Assembly (NCBI GenBank): GCA_030041005.1
Contig: JASHOR010000039.1
Span: 1 to 45,031 of the forward strand
DNA: 45,031 nucleotides
Reading direction: 5' to 3'
From: Xanthobacteraceae bacterium
GTDB lineage: Bacteria > Pseudomonadota > Alphaproteobacteria > Rhizobiales > Xanthobacteraceae
The first letter of the stretch is position 1. Each line of letters begins with the position of its first letter. The translations under genes were made by a program, and so were the position numbers. Positions 17,396-25,596 of this stretch are shown piece by piece. Below the pieces are notes generated by a model. It was not told the DNA's origin and searched no databases. It saw only the letters and a program-made list of their open reading frames with translations.

Positions 17396-17623
17396 TAGGC
17401 GCGCGACATGGAATCTCCGATACGGCGGGGTGAGAACGCCTTACCGCGGGAGCCTCCATGGCCGCAGCAATTTCACCGATCAAAGCTGACGCGAGGCCGC
17501 GTCGTTCTCGCCGGCCAAATGTCAATAGGCCGAACACCACTGCCTGCCTCCCGGTTGCGCGCATGTTTTCTGCAGCTTCGCACGACGGCGGGCGCCGAAC
17601 AGAGTTCCATCGTCCTGTGCACG

Positions 17624-17674
17624 GCAGGAGTCATCAGCCCAATGGGCGGTTTTGCTCCGGCGATCCCATCCCCA
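17624..17674 (-). ncRNA. Degenerate fluoride-riboswitch-like aptamer
   Basis: The minus strand carries AAAACCGCCC, AUU, then GGGCUGAUGACUCCUGCC, a strong match to the 3' half of the crcB motif, preceded by GGGGAUGGGAUCGCCGG. The 5' half is imperfect: P1 would have an A-C mismatch (GGGAUC/GACUCC), and the only plausible pseudoknot (CUGG/CCGG) needs a 2-nt insertion. UCCUG/CAGGA just downstream could form a competing hairpin. No gene follows before the next aptamer. It may be a decaying duplicate or belong to a lost gene. Confidence 0.5.
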
Positions 17675-17728
17675 GTTCGCTGTAGACGGTCACTGCCGCG
17701 CAATGCCAGGGGCAAACGACGAGCGGGC

Positions 17729-19345
17729 CTAATTGGGTCCTGCGGCACGGACTGAGTTCTCCGCTGCATGCGCCGGCGCGGCGACATCGTCGCCGAAAAT
17801 CGCCGCGTACAGGTCATGCCCGTAACTGGTTTGCAGCGGCTTTGCTTCGATGAGCTTGAACGGCCTCGTGCCGTCGGAATTTCGCTCGGCACGCAAGAAT
17901 ACCGCATTGCGCATGTCTCTGGCAACAAACGCGCTGGTGAATTGATAAAGATGGGTGACGAAAAACACCTTCACACCTCGGTCCAACAGCGCATTAACGA
18001 TCTGGCCGGCTATTTCTGAGCCTTCCCGCTCGTTGGTCGAGGCAAAGGATTCGTTGAACAGCACGAGTGCGTTGGGCCGGAGGCTATCCACAATCTTGCT
18101 CATTCTGCCGAGTTCTTCGTCCCATTTCCCGCTTTCCATTGCGGCGTCCTCTTCCCGCTTGAAATGCGTGAAAAGTCCATCGGATATTTCGGAGACGAAT
18201 GACTTCGCCGACACGAACATGCCCGCTTGCATCATGAGGCCGGCAAGGCCGATGCTGCGCAGAAACGTCGATTTGCCTCCCGTATTTGCGCCGGTGATGA
18301 TGATGATGTCCTTGCCGTCAGCCTCGAGGTCGTTACCGACAACCGATTTGCCCATGCTGAGCGCCAACGACACGTCATGCAGACCGGCAAACGACAACGT
18401 TCTTCGCCCGCCGGGCGCCGCGACGGGAAAGCAAACCGGCTCGCCAAGCTCCGCAAGCCGCGCATGCAGATTCAGGCATCCTATGTAGAAGGCAAGCTCC
18501 ACGCGCAGCATCTGAAAGAAGCTCAGAATGTGGTCTGTTGACTGGGCGAGAGCATTGGCGACCGGGTTCACGCCCTGGTCTTGCAGTCGCGTTAAGGCTT
18601 GTGCGCCCGCTTCGTCTCGTGGATGAAGCTGGAAGGAGTAGCTCCGTGGCTTTTCCCCGAGCAGCCGCATCAGCCAGCCTCGCTCGTCCTTGAGCGGCCT
18701 GCGAAGCACATAGTTACCGCCCTTATTCCCTTTCCCGAGATGAGCGCTGATCAGCGCTCCCGCGCGAAACTTCAACCTATTGAGATGCTCCTCGATATCC
18801 GAAAAGTAATCGTCGCTGAGTTCGTCCAGCAACATCGCAAGGAAATTCGAAAAGGCTTCCGAATTGAATTTCGCGGAATGCTGGTCGGCTGTTTTACGCA
18901 GCCTTTTGAGCGCACCGACGAACATCAGCAGGACTTCGACCGACCGGTGCAGGATGGCCGACGGAGAGCGTGCGTACATCCAGTAATTCTTTCTTTGGCC
19001 GCTGATCGCATCGACGACGATTTGATAGAGTTCCCTTATGACTTGCGGATTCCTGGCGCAGTCCTGATAGGCTTGTTGGCGGTATCGGATCGTCTCCAAA
19101 TCCGACAGGCTCGACAACACTCCGACTTGCGCCACATCGAAGAGGAACCCGTCGTCCCGCGCCATTGCATGAAAGATGAGGTCAAGCCCGAGGTCTTGCC
19201 GCAATGCCGCCTCGTTCCACGGGAGGGCTTGATCAAGGTCCAATCCCTGCGCGTTTCCGCGTCGATTGCGCAATTCATTATCGCGCCGCGCAAAGAGCTG
19301 TTCGGGGTCGAAATCACGCCCCTTGAACATCAAAAATGCTTTCAC
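17729..19345 (-). CDS. MutS-like ATPase B of fluoride-riboswitch operon
   Basis: A 538-residue protein whose C-terminal half is a MutS domain V-type ATPase: Walker A GANTGGKST at ~352-360, Walker B LVLFNESFASTNE and H-loop VTHLYQF. The helical N-terminal half corresponds to the lever/clamp region. The ~500-residue length leaves no room for the N-terminal mismatch-binding domain of MutS1, and there is no Smr nuclease as in MutS2. It begins at GTG 19345, overlapping the stop of gene A as GTGA. Small MutS relatives of this kind are of unknown function and have been noted behind crcB-motif RNAs. A heterodimer with A is a reasonable inference. Confidence 0.82.
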   Translation of the reverse strand: MKAFLMFKGRDFDPEQLFARRDNELRNRRGNAQGLDLDQALPWNEAALRQDLGLDLIFHAMARDDGFLFDVAQVGVLSSLSDLETIRYRQQAYQDCARNPQVIRELYQIVVDAISGQRKNYWMYARSPSAILHRSVEVLLMFVGALKRLRKTADQHSAKFNSEAFSNFLAMLLDELSDDYFSDIEEHLNRLKFRAGALISAHLGKGNKGGNYVLRRPLKDERGWLMRLLGEKPRSYSFQLHPRDEAGAQALTRLQDQGVNPVANALAQSTDHILSFFQMLRVELAFYIGCLNLHARLAELGEPVCFPVAAPGGRRTLSFAGLHDVSLALSMGKSVVGNDLEADGKDIIIITGANTGGKSTFLRSIGLAGLMMQAGMFVSAKSFVSEISDGLFTHFKREEDAAMESGKWDEELGRMSKIVDSLRPNALVLFNESFASTNEREGSEIAGQIVNALLDRGVKVFFVTHLYQFTSAFVARDMRNAVFLRAERNSDGTRPFKLIEAKPLQTSYGHDLYAAIFGDDVAAPAHAAENSVRAAGPN

Positions 19346-20976
19346 GGCCGGGGGCGCCGCTTGATCATGTCGTATGTGAGCCCGTACCGTCGGGCGATCG
19401 CCATGGCGTAAGCGAGACCATCAGCGGGACGCCGCGCAATCTTAAAAGTCCGCAGCTCCGGGTTCTCAGGCACCACCGTGCTCACCATGGAAACGACCTG
19501 GGGGCCGAACGACGCCAGCTCCTCGACAAAGGTAACCCACACGCATGGCGCCCCGAGTTCGATCAAGCGCTCCATTACTCTTTCGCTTAAGAAGGTTTCG
19601 TCCAGAATTGTCGTGGAGGTAAAAATCTCATTCATAATGACGACTGACAGTGGCGTCGTCCGATCAAGGATGTCGCGTATGCGCAACAGGTCATCCTCAA
19701 GCTTGCCGCGCAAATTCTCTACTTTTTCCTCCCTTTCGAAATGCGTTAGAAGCTTATCGAAAAAGAGCAGCGTGGCTTCGCTGCCTGGCACCGGGCACCC
19801 GAGTTTGGCCAGATAGTGGAGCTGCCCGAACGCCCGGGCGAAAGTGGTCTTTCCGCCCTGATTGGGTCCGGAGACGACAAGAATGCGTTCCGGCCCATCA
19901 AGATGGAAATCATTGCAGACGATGGGCAGGCCTTGCTTGAGAAGCTTGTGGGCTAACGCGAGATCGAAACCATCGCGGCTGCGGATCTGCCGGTCGGCAC
20001 TCGAAACCGCGGGGTAGCAGAACGGCAAGCCCGCGCGTCTGAGCGGCGTTATGTATTCCAAATAAGCGAGATAGAACTGGATTTCGCGGTCGAAAACAGC
20101 GATGGTTCGATCGACGAAATCGCGATTCCTTGCGCTGAACTCGGCAAGCGCCCGAAAAACTTCAGGGTATAGATTGGCAACGAACTCCAATATCTTCGCT
20201 TCAACATGGTTCATATCTGCGCTGATGGAGAACTTTACCCTGTAGTCTTTTGCCGCGCTCTGCTTGAATTTGTGGAACGTGCGCTCGACATCGGCGCTGT
20301 AGTCACCTTCCCGTTGATATTTGCGGACCGTGAATCCATTTCCCTTTACGAGCACGCAATATTCGATCTTGGCCAGTTCGACCTTGAGTTCTGTCGCGCG
20401 CGCATGCATCGACTGAAAATGTTCTGCGCGGGAGTAACCGATGAGATAATCGCGAAACGCCATGAAGCCCCGTGACCGCAGGTCGCAATCCGCAAGCTCC
20501 GCTGCAAAGACCTTGATGACCTCGCAATAAATCTCGACCCCGTCGAGAAACCAGGCTTCCTTCTGTTCCTTGTAAGGCATCTTTTCGGTTTGAATGAGGT
20601 GGCTGCGCACCGCCCGCATCTGCTCGGCGAAGGCGCACACGCGTTCGCACAAGCCGGGACGTTCGAGATCCCGCATCACTTCATGGCGATACTCGATGGC
20701 ATCGATGCGCGGCAGGCAGGCGTAGAAGAGAGGCTTCAAATTGTACTCGTCTCGCTTCGCTGTGATGGCCTCGACGATCTGGTCGCAGTTCAGGTCGGAG
20801 AAGAATTCCGGGGGCAACAGCGTCTTGTCGTTGGTGCTATCTTCAGGTCTTGCGAAAAGAATGCTGCAGAACGGAGAAGGATGGCGCATCTCAACCAATG
20901 AGACGCCGGCGTTGGCGATCGGCGGCCGGCGGGCGCCGTTGAGTCTGGCGACATTGATTTTCGGTGCCGCAGCCAT
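19342..20976 (-). CDS. MutS-like ATPase A of fluoride-riboswitch operon
   Basis: A 544-residue paralogue of the next gene. Its domain V has Walker A GPNQGGKTT at ~370-378 and Walker B LSVVIMNEIFTSTT. Where MutS proteins have a T-H in the H-loop, this has VTFVEELASF, so the His is missing. The helical core and the HFEREE segment before the Walker B align with HFKREE of protein B, supporting common ancestry. ATG 20976 follows GGGAG. The 5' leader of ~270 nt holds a fluoride riboswitch and terminator. DNA binding is possible but no mismatch-recognition domain is seen. Confidence 0.82.
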   Translation of the reverse strand: MAAAPKINVARLNGARRPPIANAGVSLVEMRHPSPFCSILFARPEDSTNDKTLLPPEFFSDLNCDQIVEAITAKRDEYNLKPLFYACLPRIDAIEYRHEVMRDLERPGLCERVCAFAEQMRAVRSHLIQTEKMPYKEQKEAWFLDGVEIYCEVIKVFAAELADCDLRSRGFMAFRDYLIGYSRAEHFQSMHARATELKVELAKIEYCVLVKGNGFTVRKYQREGDYSADVERTFHKFKQSAAKDYRVKFSISADMNHVEAKILEFVANLYPEVFRALAEFSARNRDFVDRTIAVFDREIQFYLAYLEYITPLRRAGLPFCYPAVSSADRQIRSRDGFDLALAHKLLKQGLPIVCNDFHLDGPERILVVSGPNQGGKTTFARAFGQLHYLAKLGCPVPGSEATLLFFDKLLTHFEREEKVENLRGKLEDDLLRIRDILDRTTPLSVVIMNEIFTSTTILDETFLSERVMERLIELGAPCVWVTFVEELASFGPQVVSMVSTVVPENPELRTFKIARRPADGLAYAMAIARRYGLTYDMIKRRPRP

Positions 20977-21055
20977 CTCACTGCTCCCGAATTGGCGTCA
21001 ACTCGCCCATCATGCGGCCCATGCGCCTCCGGTGCGGTGATCGCGGCGAGATCCG

Positions 21056-21079
21056 GCACCCGCGGGCGATCGCGGGTGC
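21056..21079. repeat. Perfect 9-bp inverted repeat in the mutS-like leader
   Basis: GCACCCGCG and CGCGGGTGC flank a 6-nt loop. There is no T-run, so it is not an intrinsic terminator. It lies between the riboswitch terminator and the first MutS-like gene and may stabilise the 5' end of the transcript or be an operator. Confidence 0.5.
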
Positions 21080-21147
21080 GCATTCATCCCGGCCGCGGGC
21101 GATGACGGGGGAGAAGTTGCCGCCGCTCCTGAGTTCCGGGCCGCAAC

Positions 21148-21170
21148 AAAAAACCCGCCTTCGCGGCGGG
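21148..21170 (-). terminator. Intrinsic terminator of the fluoride riboswitch
   Basis: Minus strand CCCGCC-GCGAA-GGCGGG followed by six U. It lies ~32 nt after the aptamer and ~170 nt before the MutS-like gene A, so read-through must be controlled for the operon to be expressed. Confidence 0.88.
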
Positions 21171-21201
21171 TCGAGGAATCTCTCCCACCGCGATCATCCG
21201 C

Positions 21202-21247
21202 GGTAGGAGTCATTAGCCTTTCGGCGGATAAGGGCGACTCCATGCCC
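21202..21247 (-). ncRNA. Fluoride riboswitch (crcB motif) upstream of the mutS-like pair
   Basis: The minus strand reads GGGCAUGGAGUCGCCC, UUAUCCGCC, GAAA, then GGCUAAUGACUCCUACC. This gives pseudoknot GGGC/GCCC, perfect P1 GGAGUC/GACUCC, P3 GCC/GGC, and the crcB-motif 3' signature. The expression platform is legible. The aptamer 3' strand CUCCUACCGCGG (21198-21209) can pair with CGCGGUGGGAG (21182-21192). That second strand can instead pair as CGCGGUGGG with CCCGCCGCG (21162-21170), which destroys the CCCGCC/GGCGGG terminator. Fluoride binding should therefore favour antitermination, turning the operon on. Confidence 0.9.
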
Positions 21248-21254
21248 TTTGGCG

Positions 21255-21282
21255 AATATAGAGAGCCCAGGGACAGCGTCAA
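21255..21282 (-). promoter_or_regulatory. Sigma70-type promoter for the riboswitch-mutS-like operon
   Basis: TTGACG (21277-21282) and TATATT (21255-21260) on the minus strand with a 16-nt spacer. The expected transcription start falls at about 21247-21249, immediately before the first aptamer nucleotides. Confidence 0.75.
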
Positions 21283-21506
21283 GCCGTATGCCACAGGCCG
21301 GACACTTGTTGGTCCAGGACCGTCCGGTTGGTTTGCGGGCGTAATGATGCCCGCGTTCTGCAGTTCGGGTCAGTGCGGCGGCAAGCGAGTTCCCTGGCTT
21401 GTACCCACTCGAAACGTACAAAATCTGCGCAAGGATCGTCGGGGAACCGTGGGATTTTTCGCGCAAGCATCAACGAGCATCAATATGAGATCAGCGTCGA
21501 CGATAC

Positions 21507-21896
21507 TCAGCAGCAACGTTTAGGCTCATCATCACCCTCATCGGGTTCGCTAGAAGCCTCTCGCCCCATCCTGGATTCCTGTTCTCGCAGCCAAGACAGG
21601 ATGTCACCGCGCTGGCCGCCGATCGGGCGCGCCCAACGCAGGCTCTTCAATGGCTTGTTCTCGGCGCCTGCCCACCAATATTCCTTGATCACCATAAGTG
21701 ACCAGCCGCGACGACCCAGCCGCGTGAGGGTGAAAATATCGATCGTTAGGCCGTGCTTCGGTCCGCTTGCGCTGTGCCGCTGGCGTTCAAACTCGACATC
21801 GTCGTGGGTCCAGCATGACCGCGTCAGGCCTCGATTTGTGGTGCTAACCAAAAGGTCGAACACCCTGAAGAATGATGGGTCGGCGAAGCTTTTCAT
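21507..21896 (-). CDS. Conserved hypothetical protein
   Basis: A 129-residue soluble, tryptophan-rich protein (VIKEYWWAGAENKPLKSLRW, then GGQRGDILSWLREQE) with an acidic tail. I cannot assign a domain. The ATG at 21896 is the only good start. It is upstream of the riboswitch promoter on the same strand with ~220 bp between, so it is likely transcribed separately. Confidence 0.55.
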   Translation of the reverse strand: MKSFADPSFFRVFDLLVSTTNRGLTRSCWTHDDVEFERQRHSASGPKHGLTIDIFTLTRLGRRGWSLMVIKEYWWAGAENKPLKSLRWARPIGGQRGDILSWLREQESRMGREASSEPDEGDDEPKRCC

Positions 21897-22234
21897 GGCA
21901 AAGCTGCATTCATACGCCGGGTCACACGCAGACTCGATGCTTCGAGGGATTGCCGCCGAAATTATTGTCCGTCGTGGAAGCGTTGCGCAAGTTCAGCGAA
22001 GGTATTTCACTGGCAAAATCGCTCATGCGTCTCTGGGGCGAGCGTCGCCCGCCATATCAATCGCGACAAATGCCTTGCAAAAGGAACAAGTGAAAGCCGT
22101 CCTTCTGGGCGCCAAAGATTGGTCGCTCTCGTGGCGGCGCTGCCGGAGCCGCAATTAAATTTCGCGTTGGCAAAGCCTCCTTTCGCGGCTAGCATGCTGT
22201 CTTCTTGCGGCGTTGTCCCAAACTGGGCTCGATC
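21897..22234. other. Intergenic stretch without recognised gene
   Basis: Divergent region between the 129-residue hypothetical gene and the copper cluster. Short open frames are present on the plus strand but none has a recognisable domain or a good ribosome site. I see no repeat or RNA motif here. Confidence 0.4.
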
Positions 22235-22612
22235 GTGCATCAGCGTTTCGCCAACAGGCCGTTGCTTCGGCGCGTTATTGCGCTCACGGCCGCCTATGCG
22301 ATCGCGCTGGCCAGCCTGATCGCAAGCCTGTCGGCGGTACGCGCCGCGGTGGTCGACGCTACGTCCTCGGACATCGTCATCTGTCAGCCGACCCTGGTCG
22401 GGCAGTCGGGGCCGACGGGCCTCCCGCGTGATTGCCAGTCGTGGTGCGTCGGCTGTGTGGTTCTGCTTGCCGCCGTTCCGCCACCGCCCAGCGCGTCGAT
22501 AGCGGTCGAGCAGGCGCCGGGTCGGCCTCTCCCGCTGCCGGCGAAGCACGAACTGCCTTCCGATCCGCAACCCAGATCGCACCAGTCGCGAGGACCTCCC
22601 ATCGCCGCGTGA
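22235..22612 (+). CDS. DUF2946-like small membrane/periplasmic protein
   Basis: A ~125-residue protein with one N-terminal hydrophobic helix (VIALTAAYAIALASLIASL), a central pair-of-cysteines motif (CQSWCVGC), and a Pro-rich tail. Layout and cluster position match DUF2946 proteins, which occur beside copper-handling genes. The GTG at 22235 is preferred because it gives a short basic n-region before the helix; a TTG at 22205 is possible. It begins the plus-strand copper cluster. The cysteines could bind Cu(I), an inference. Confidence 0.55.
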   Translation: MHQRFANRPLLRRVIALTAAYAIALASLIASLSAVRAAVVDATSSDIVICQPTLVGQSGPTGLPRDCQSWCVGCVVLLAAVPPPPSASIAVEQAPGRPLPLPAKHELPSDPQPRSHQSRGPPIAA

Positions 22613-22671
22613 CCTCTGCCGCCGCAGCCGCGGCGGTTCGGACCTTTGTCACGTTGCTATGGAGAACCCTC

Positions 22672-23583
22672 ATGCCCAGGACCTCTGGGTCACCGCGCGC
22701 GTTCGCGCTCGCGCTTGTCCTTCTTCCCATGTTCTTTTCTCACGCCTTCGCTCACGCCGTCTGCGGCGACCGTATCTTTCCCGCCACGCTTGGCATCGAC
22801 GATCCCGGCGTCGGCGACGAACTGGCCCTGCCGACGTTGACGTGGCTGCCGCAAAACTCCGACGGATCGGAAGAGTTCGACGCGAGCTTCAGCTACACCA
22901 AGACCATCTTTCCGAATTTCGGGCTATCGGTCACCGACGGCCCGACCTGGCTTAGGCCCGGCGGATACGGCTGGGGTGACGTCGACACCGAGGCCAAATA
23001 CAATTTCGTGTGCGTTGCAGATCACGAATTCATGGCTTCGGCGGGTTTCGACGTGACCTGGGCCAATACCGGCACGCCGAACATGTCGGACCCATTCAAT
23101 ACCTATCAGCCGGTGCTCGACATCGGTAAAGGCTTCGGCGACCTGCCGGAAAGCCTGAACGTCCTGCGCCCGTTGGCGGTGACGGCCGAGTTCAGCGAAA
23201 GTGTGCCGGGCCAAGGCTGGACGAACGGGAACCCGAACTCGACCAACTTCAATTGGGGGTTCACCGTGCAATACAGCCTGCCCTACTACAATTCCAACGT
23301 GGCCGCGATCGACAACGCCTTCCTCAAGCGGCTCGTCCCCATCACCGAGTTCACCTTCAGCCAGCCGGTCGCGAATTACCTGCCGGGAACCAATCAGACG
23401 ACCGGCACGATTCAGCCGGGAGCGATCTATATGGCGAACACGTGGCAATTCGCGCTTGAGGCGATCATTCCGATGAACGCCGAGAGCGGTCGCGGCATAG
23501 GCGCCGTCGGCGAACTGCACTTCTTCCTCGACGACATTTTCCCGGACTCGCTTGGCAAACCCATCTTCGGAGGAAAATCATGA
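22672..23583 (+). CDS. Secreted unknown protein of the copC operon
   Basis: A 303-residue exported protein. The signal peptide covers ~residues 1-27 (FALALVLLPMFFSHAFAHA). The mature protein is rich in aromatic residues and Asn with alternating beta-strand patterns (FDASFSYTKTIFPNFGLS, NWGFTVQYSLPYYNSN), suggesting an outer-membrane or periplasmic beta protein. It ends with TGA overlapping the CopC start as ATGA, so the two are coupled. Proteins of this sort are found next to copC, but I cannot name a function; copper binding or export is inferred only from context. The start was chosen just before the signal sequence. Confidence 0.7.
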   Translation: MPRTSGSPRAFALALVLLPMFFSHAFAHAVCGDRIFPATLGIDDPGVGDELALPTLTWLPQNSDGSEEFDASFSYTKTIFPNFGLSVTDGPTWLRPGGYGWGDVDTEAKYNFVCVADHEFMASAGFDVTWANTGTPNMSDPFNTYQPVLDIGKGFGDLPESLNVLRPLAVTAEFSESVPGQGWTNGNPNSTNFNWGFTVQYSLPYYNSNVAAIDNAFLKRLVPITEFTFSQPVANYLPGTNQTTGTIQPGAIYMANTWQFALEAIIPMNAESGRGIGAVGELHFFLDDIFPDSLGKPIFGGKS

Positions 23584-23939
23584 AACGCATACTCATCGCC
23601 TCTACTGTCGCCGCTCTCGCTTTCCTGTCCGGCCCCCAGGCCTTCGCGCACGCCTTCCTCGACCATGCGACTCCGCCGGTCGGCGGAACTGTCGCATCGG
23701 CGCCGCGCGAACTGACCCTGTCGTTCACACAAAACCTCGAGCCGGCATTCAGTACGGTCCAGGTCACCGGACCCAATGGCGCCAGCATCGCTCAGGGCAA
23801 AGCGCGGATCAGCGGCAACACCATGCATGTATCGATCAAGGCCGCGGGCCCGGGCACCTATCACGTGCACTGGCACGCGCTGTCGGTCGACACCCACACC
23901 ACGCAGGGAAGCTACGAGTTCCATGTCGGCGGACGGTAA
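23580..23939 (+). CDS. copC: CopC copper-binding periplasmic protein
   Basis: A 119-residue periplasmic cupredoxin-like copper carrier. A signal peptide ends at ..PQAFA, leaving His as the mature N-terminus (HAFLDHATPPVGG); this N-terminal His with the later H-x-H-W and D-T-H residues (YHVHWHALSVDTHT) forms the Cu(II) site of CopC proteins. Length matches the family. It overlaps the upstream secreted gene by 4 bp and precedes copD by 36 bp, so the three are probably one operon handling copper import or tolerance. Confidence 0.93.
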   Translation: MKRILIASTVAALAFLSGPQAFAHAFLDHATPPVGGTVASAPRELTLSFTQNLEPAFSTVQVTGPNGASIAQGKARISGNTMHVSIKAAGPGTYHVHWHALSVDTHTTQGSYEFHVGGR

Positions 23940-23975
23940 CGGGTTTCGCAAAAGAAGGCGGCGCGCGCGCTGCGG

Positions 23976-25304
23976 ATGGAGGAGGCTTTGACCAACCTAC
24001 TCTATGACGCGCGCGCCGTGCATTTCGCTGCGACCATCATGGCGAGCGGGATCGTCTTCTTCGCCGTGCTTGTTGCCGATCCAGCGTTGCGAAAAGCGCA
24101 GCATGAAACAGCCATGGCCGCGACGCTGCGTTCCCGCCTCGCCTGGATTGCCTGGATCAGCCTCGCCCTTGCCGGCCTCTCCGGCGCGACCTGGCTGCTG
24201 CTGACGGCGTCCTCGATGAGCGGCCAGGCGGTGGCCGACGTGCTTTCGCAGGACGTGCTGTGGACGGTGCTCTCGCAAACCGATTTCGGCAACGATTGGC
24301 TGGCGCGCGCAGGAATGCTGTGTCTGCTCGCTGCCGTTGTCCTGCCGCTCCTGTCGGCAAAAAGGACTTCGTCGGGTTGGCTCAAGGCAGCGGGAATTCT
24401 CCTGGCCGCCTGTTTCGTCGGCTCATTGGCTTTTGCCGGCCATGGCATCGGCGACGAAGGTGTCGCCGGCATCGTTCATCCGATTGCCGACATTCTGCAT
24501 CTGATTGCGGTGGCCGCCTGGGTTGGCGGGCTCGTCCCGCTTGCGCTCCTGCTCGCGATGACAAAAGGCAGCGTGGATGCGCTTGCCGTGGCGCGCACCG
24601 CGACCCTGCGGTTTTCCAACCTCGGCATCGCCTGCGTCGCGACCATCCTGCTGACCGGCATCGTCAACAGCTATTTCCTCGTCGGCAGCATTCCGGCGTT
24701 CACCGAGACCCTGTATGGCCAACTGCTGCTGGTGAAGATCACGCTGTTTGCGCTGATGGTCGGGATCGCGGCCTGGAACTGGTCGCGGCTGACGCCCAGA
24801 CTGATCGAGGACCCGAGCTTGGCCGTCGCGCAGAGCGCGCGCCGCGCCCTCTGCCGCAATGCCGCGGTCGAGGCGGCGATCGGCGCCCTCATTCTCACGA
24901 TCGTCGCAGTGCTGGGAACGCTGGCGCCGGCGAGCCATGCCAATCACCATGCGATCGAAGGCGGCATCCCCGCCGACGCATCGTTTCAGCATATCCATAC
25001 CGAGTTCGGCATGGCTGATGTGTTGATCGAGCCCGGCCGCGTCGGAACGGCAAGCGTCACCATCCATCTGCTCGACGATGACCTGGAGACGCTGCCCGCG
25101 CGAGCCGTGATCCTCACGCTCGCCCCGCCAGGGGGAGCAGGCGAGCCAATCAAGCGCGCCGCGCTGCAGGATGCTGACAGCCAGTGGCACGTTGACGGCA
25201 TCACGCTTGCCGAAGCGGGCAACTGGACGGTGACCCTGGACGCGATACTCACTACCAACAGACGCCTGGAGCTCGCCGCTCCGATCGTGATCAATCCTAA
25301 ATGA
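23976..25304 (+). CDS. copD: CopD-family copper membrane protein with C-terminal YtkA-like domain
   Basis: A 442-residue inner-membrane protein. About eight transmembrane helices (~residues 12-325) match CopD, including conserved His in AVHFAATIM and HPIADILHLIAVAAWVGG. The last ~110 residues are a soluble beta domain like YtkA/FixH-type domains (HIHTEFGMADVLIEPGRVG, then GAGEPIKRA), probably periplasmic. With CopC it is thought to move copper across the membrane for cuproenzyme assembly. It is followed by a truncated palindromic repeat rather than a clear terminator. Confidence 0.9.
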   Translation: MEEALTNLLYDARAVHFAATIMASGIVFFAVLVADPALRKAQHETAMAATLRSRLAWIAWISLALAGLSGATWLLLTASSMSGQAVADVLSQDVLWTVLSQTDFGNDWLARAGMLCLLAAVVLPLLSAKRTSSGWLKAAGILLAACFVGSLAFAGHGIGDEGVAGIVHPIADILHLIAVAAWVGGLVPLALLLAMTKGSVDALAVARTATLRFSNLGIACVATILLTGIVNSYFLVGSIPAFTETLYGQLLLVKITLFALMVGIAAWNWSRLTPRLIEDPSLAVAQSARRALCRNAAVEAAIGALILTIVAVLGTLAPASHANHHAIEGGIPADASFQHIHTEFGMADVLIEPGRVGTASVTIHLLDDDLETLPARAVILTLAPPGGAGEPIKRAALQDADSQWHVDGITLAEAGNWTVTLDAILTTNRRLELAAPIVINPK

Positions 25305-25435
25305 TGCGTTTCGGCGCGCCTCGGCCGGGAGTTCAACCTTGCGCGCAATCGTCGCCTTATCGAGAAAGAGGAACCGCAAGCCTGCAGCGCGGGTTGAAAA
25401 CAATGAACACGGCAAAATAAGCGGACGGCGCGATG

Positions 25436-25525
25436 ATGCGGATTTCAGAACCAAAGCCACACGAGATCAATAAGTTGCGAGTGTCCTTCGATTCCGAAGT
25501 TCGCAAACGAGGGTGCCGCATAATG
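25436..25525 (+). repeat. Truncated copy of the A-B palindromic repeat
   Basis: This 90-bp copy keeps the right arm of element A (GGATTTC..GAACCAAAGCCACACG) and the left arm of B (GTGTCCTTCGATTCCGAAG), ending at GCCGCATAATG. The outer arms are missing, and two bases differ from the 39-kb copies. Neither palindrome can fold, so it is a relic or a half-site. Confidence 0.9.
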
Positions 25526-25596
25526 CTTCGACGTGGCCGGGTTCCAAGCGTAAATTTTTGATGGCGGCTGAGCACATTACATGTCAGATTCATAAC

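Noticed and set aside
16083-17489. 468-codon plus-strand open frame
   Set aside because: It is antisense to the hyfC-like gene and the riboswitch, and its product is charged low-complexity sequence.
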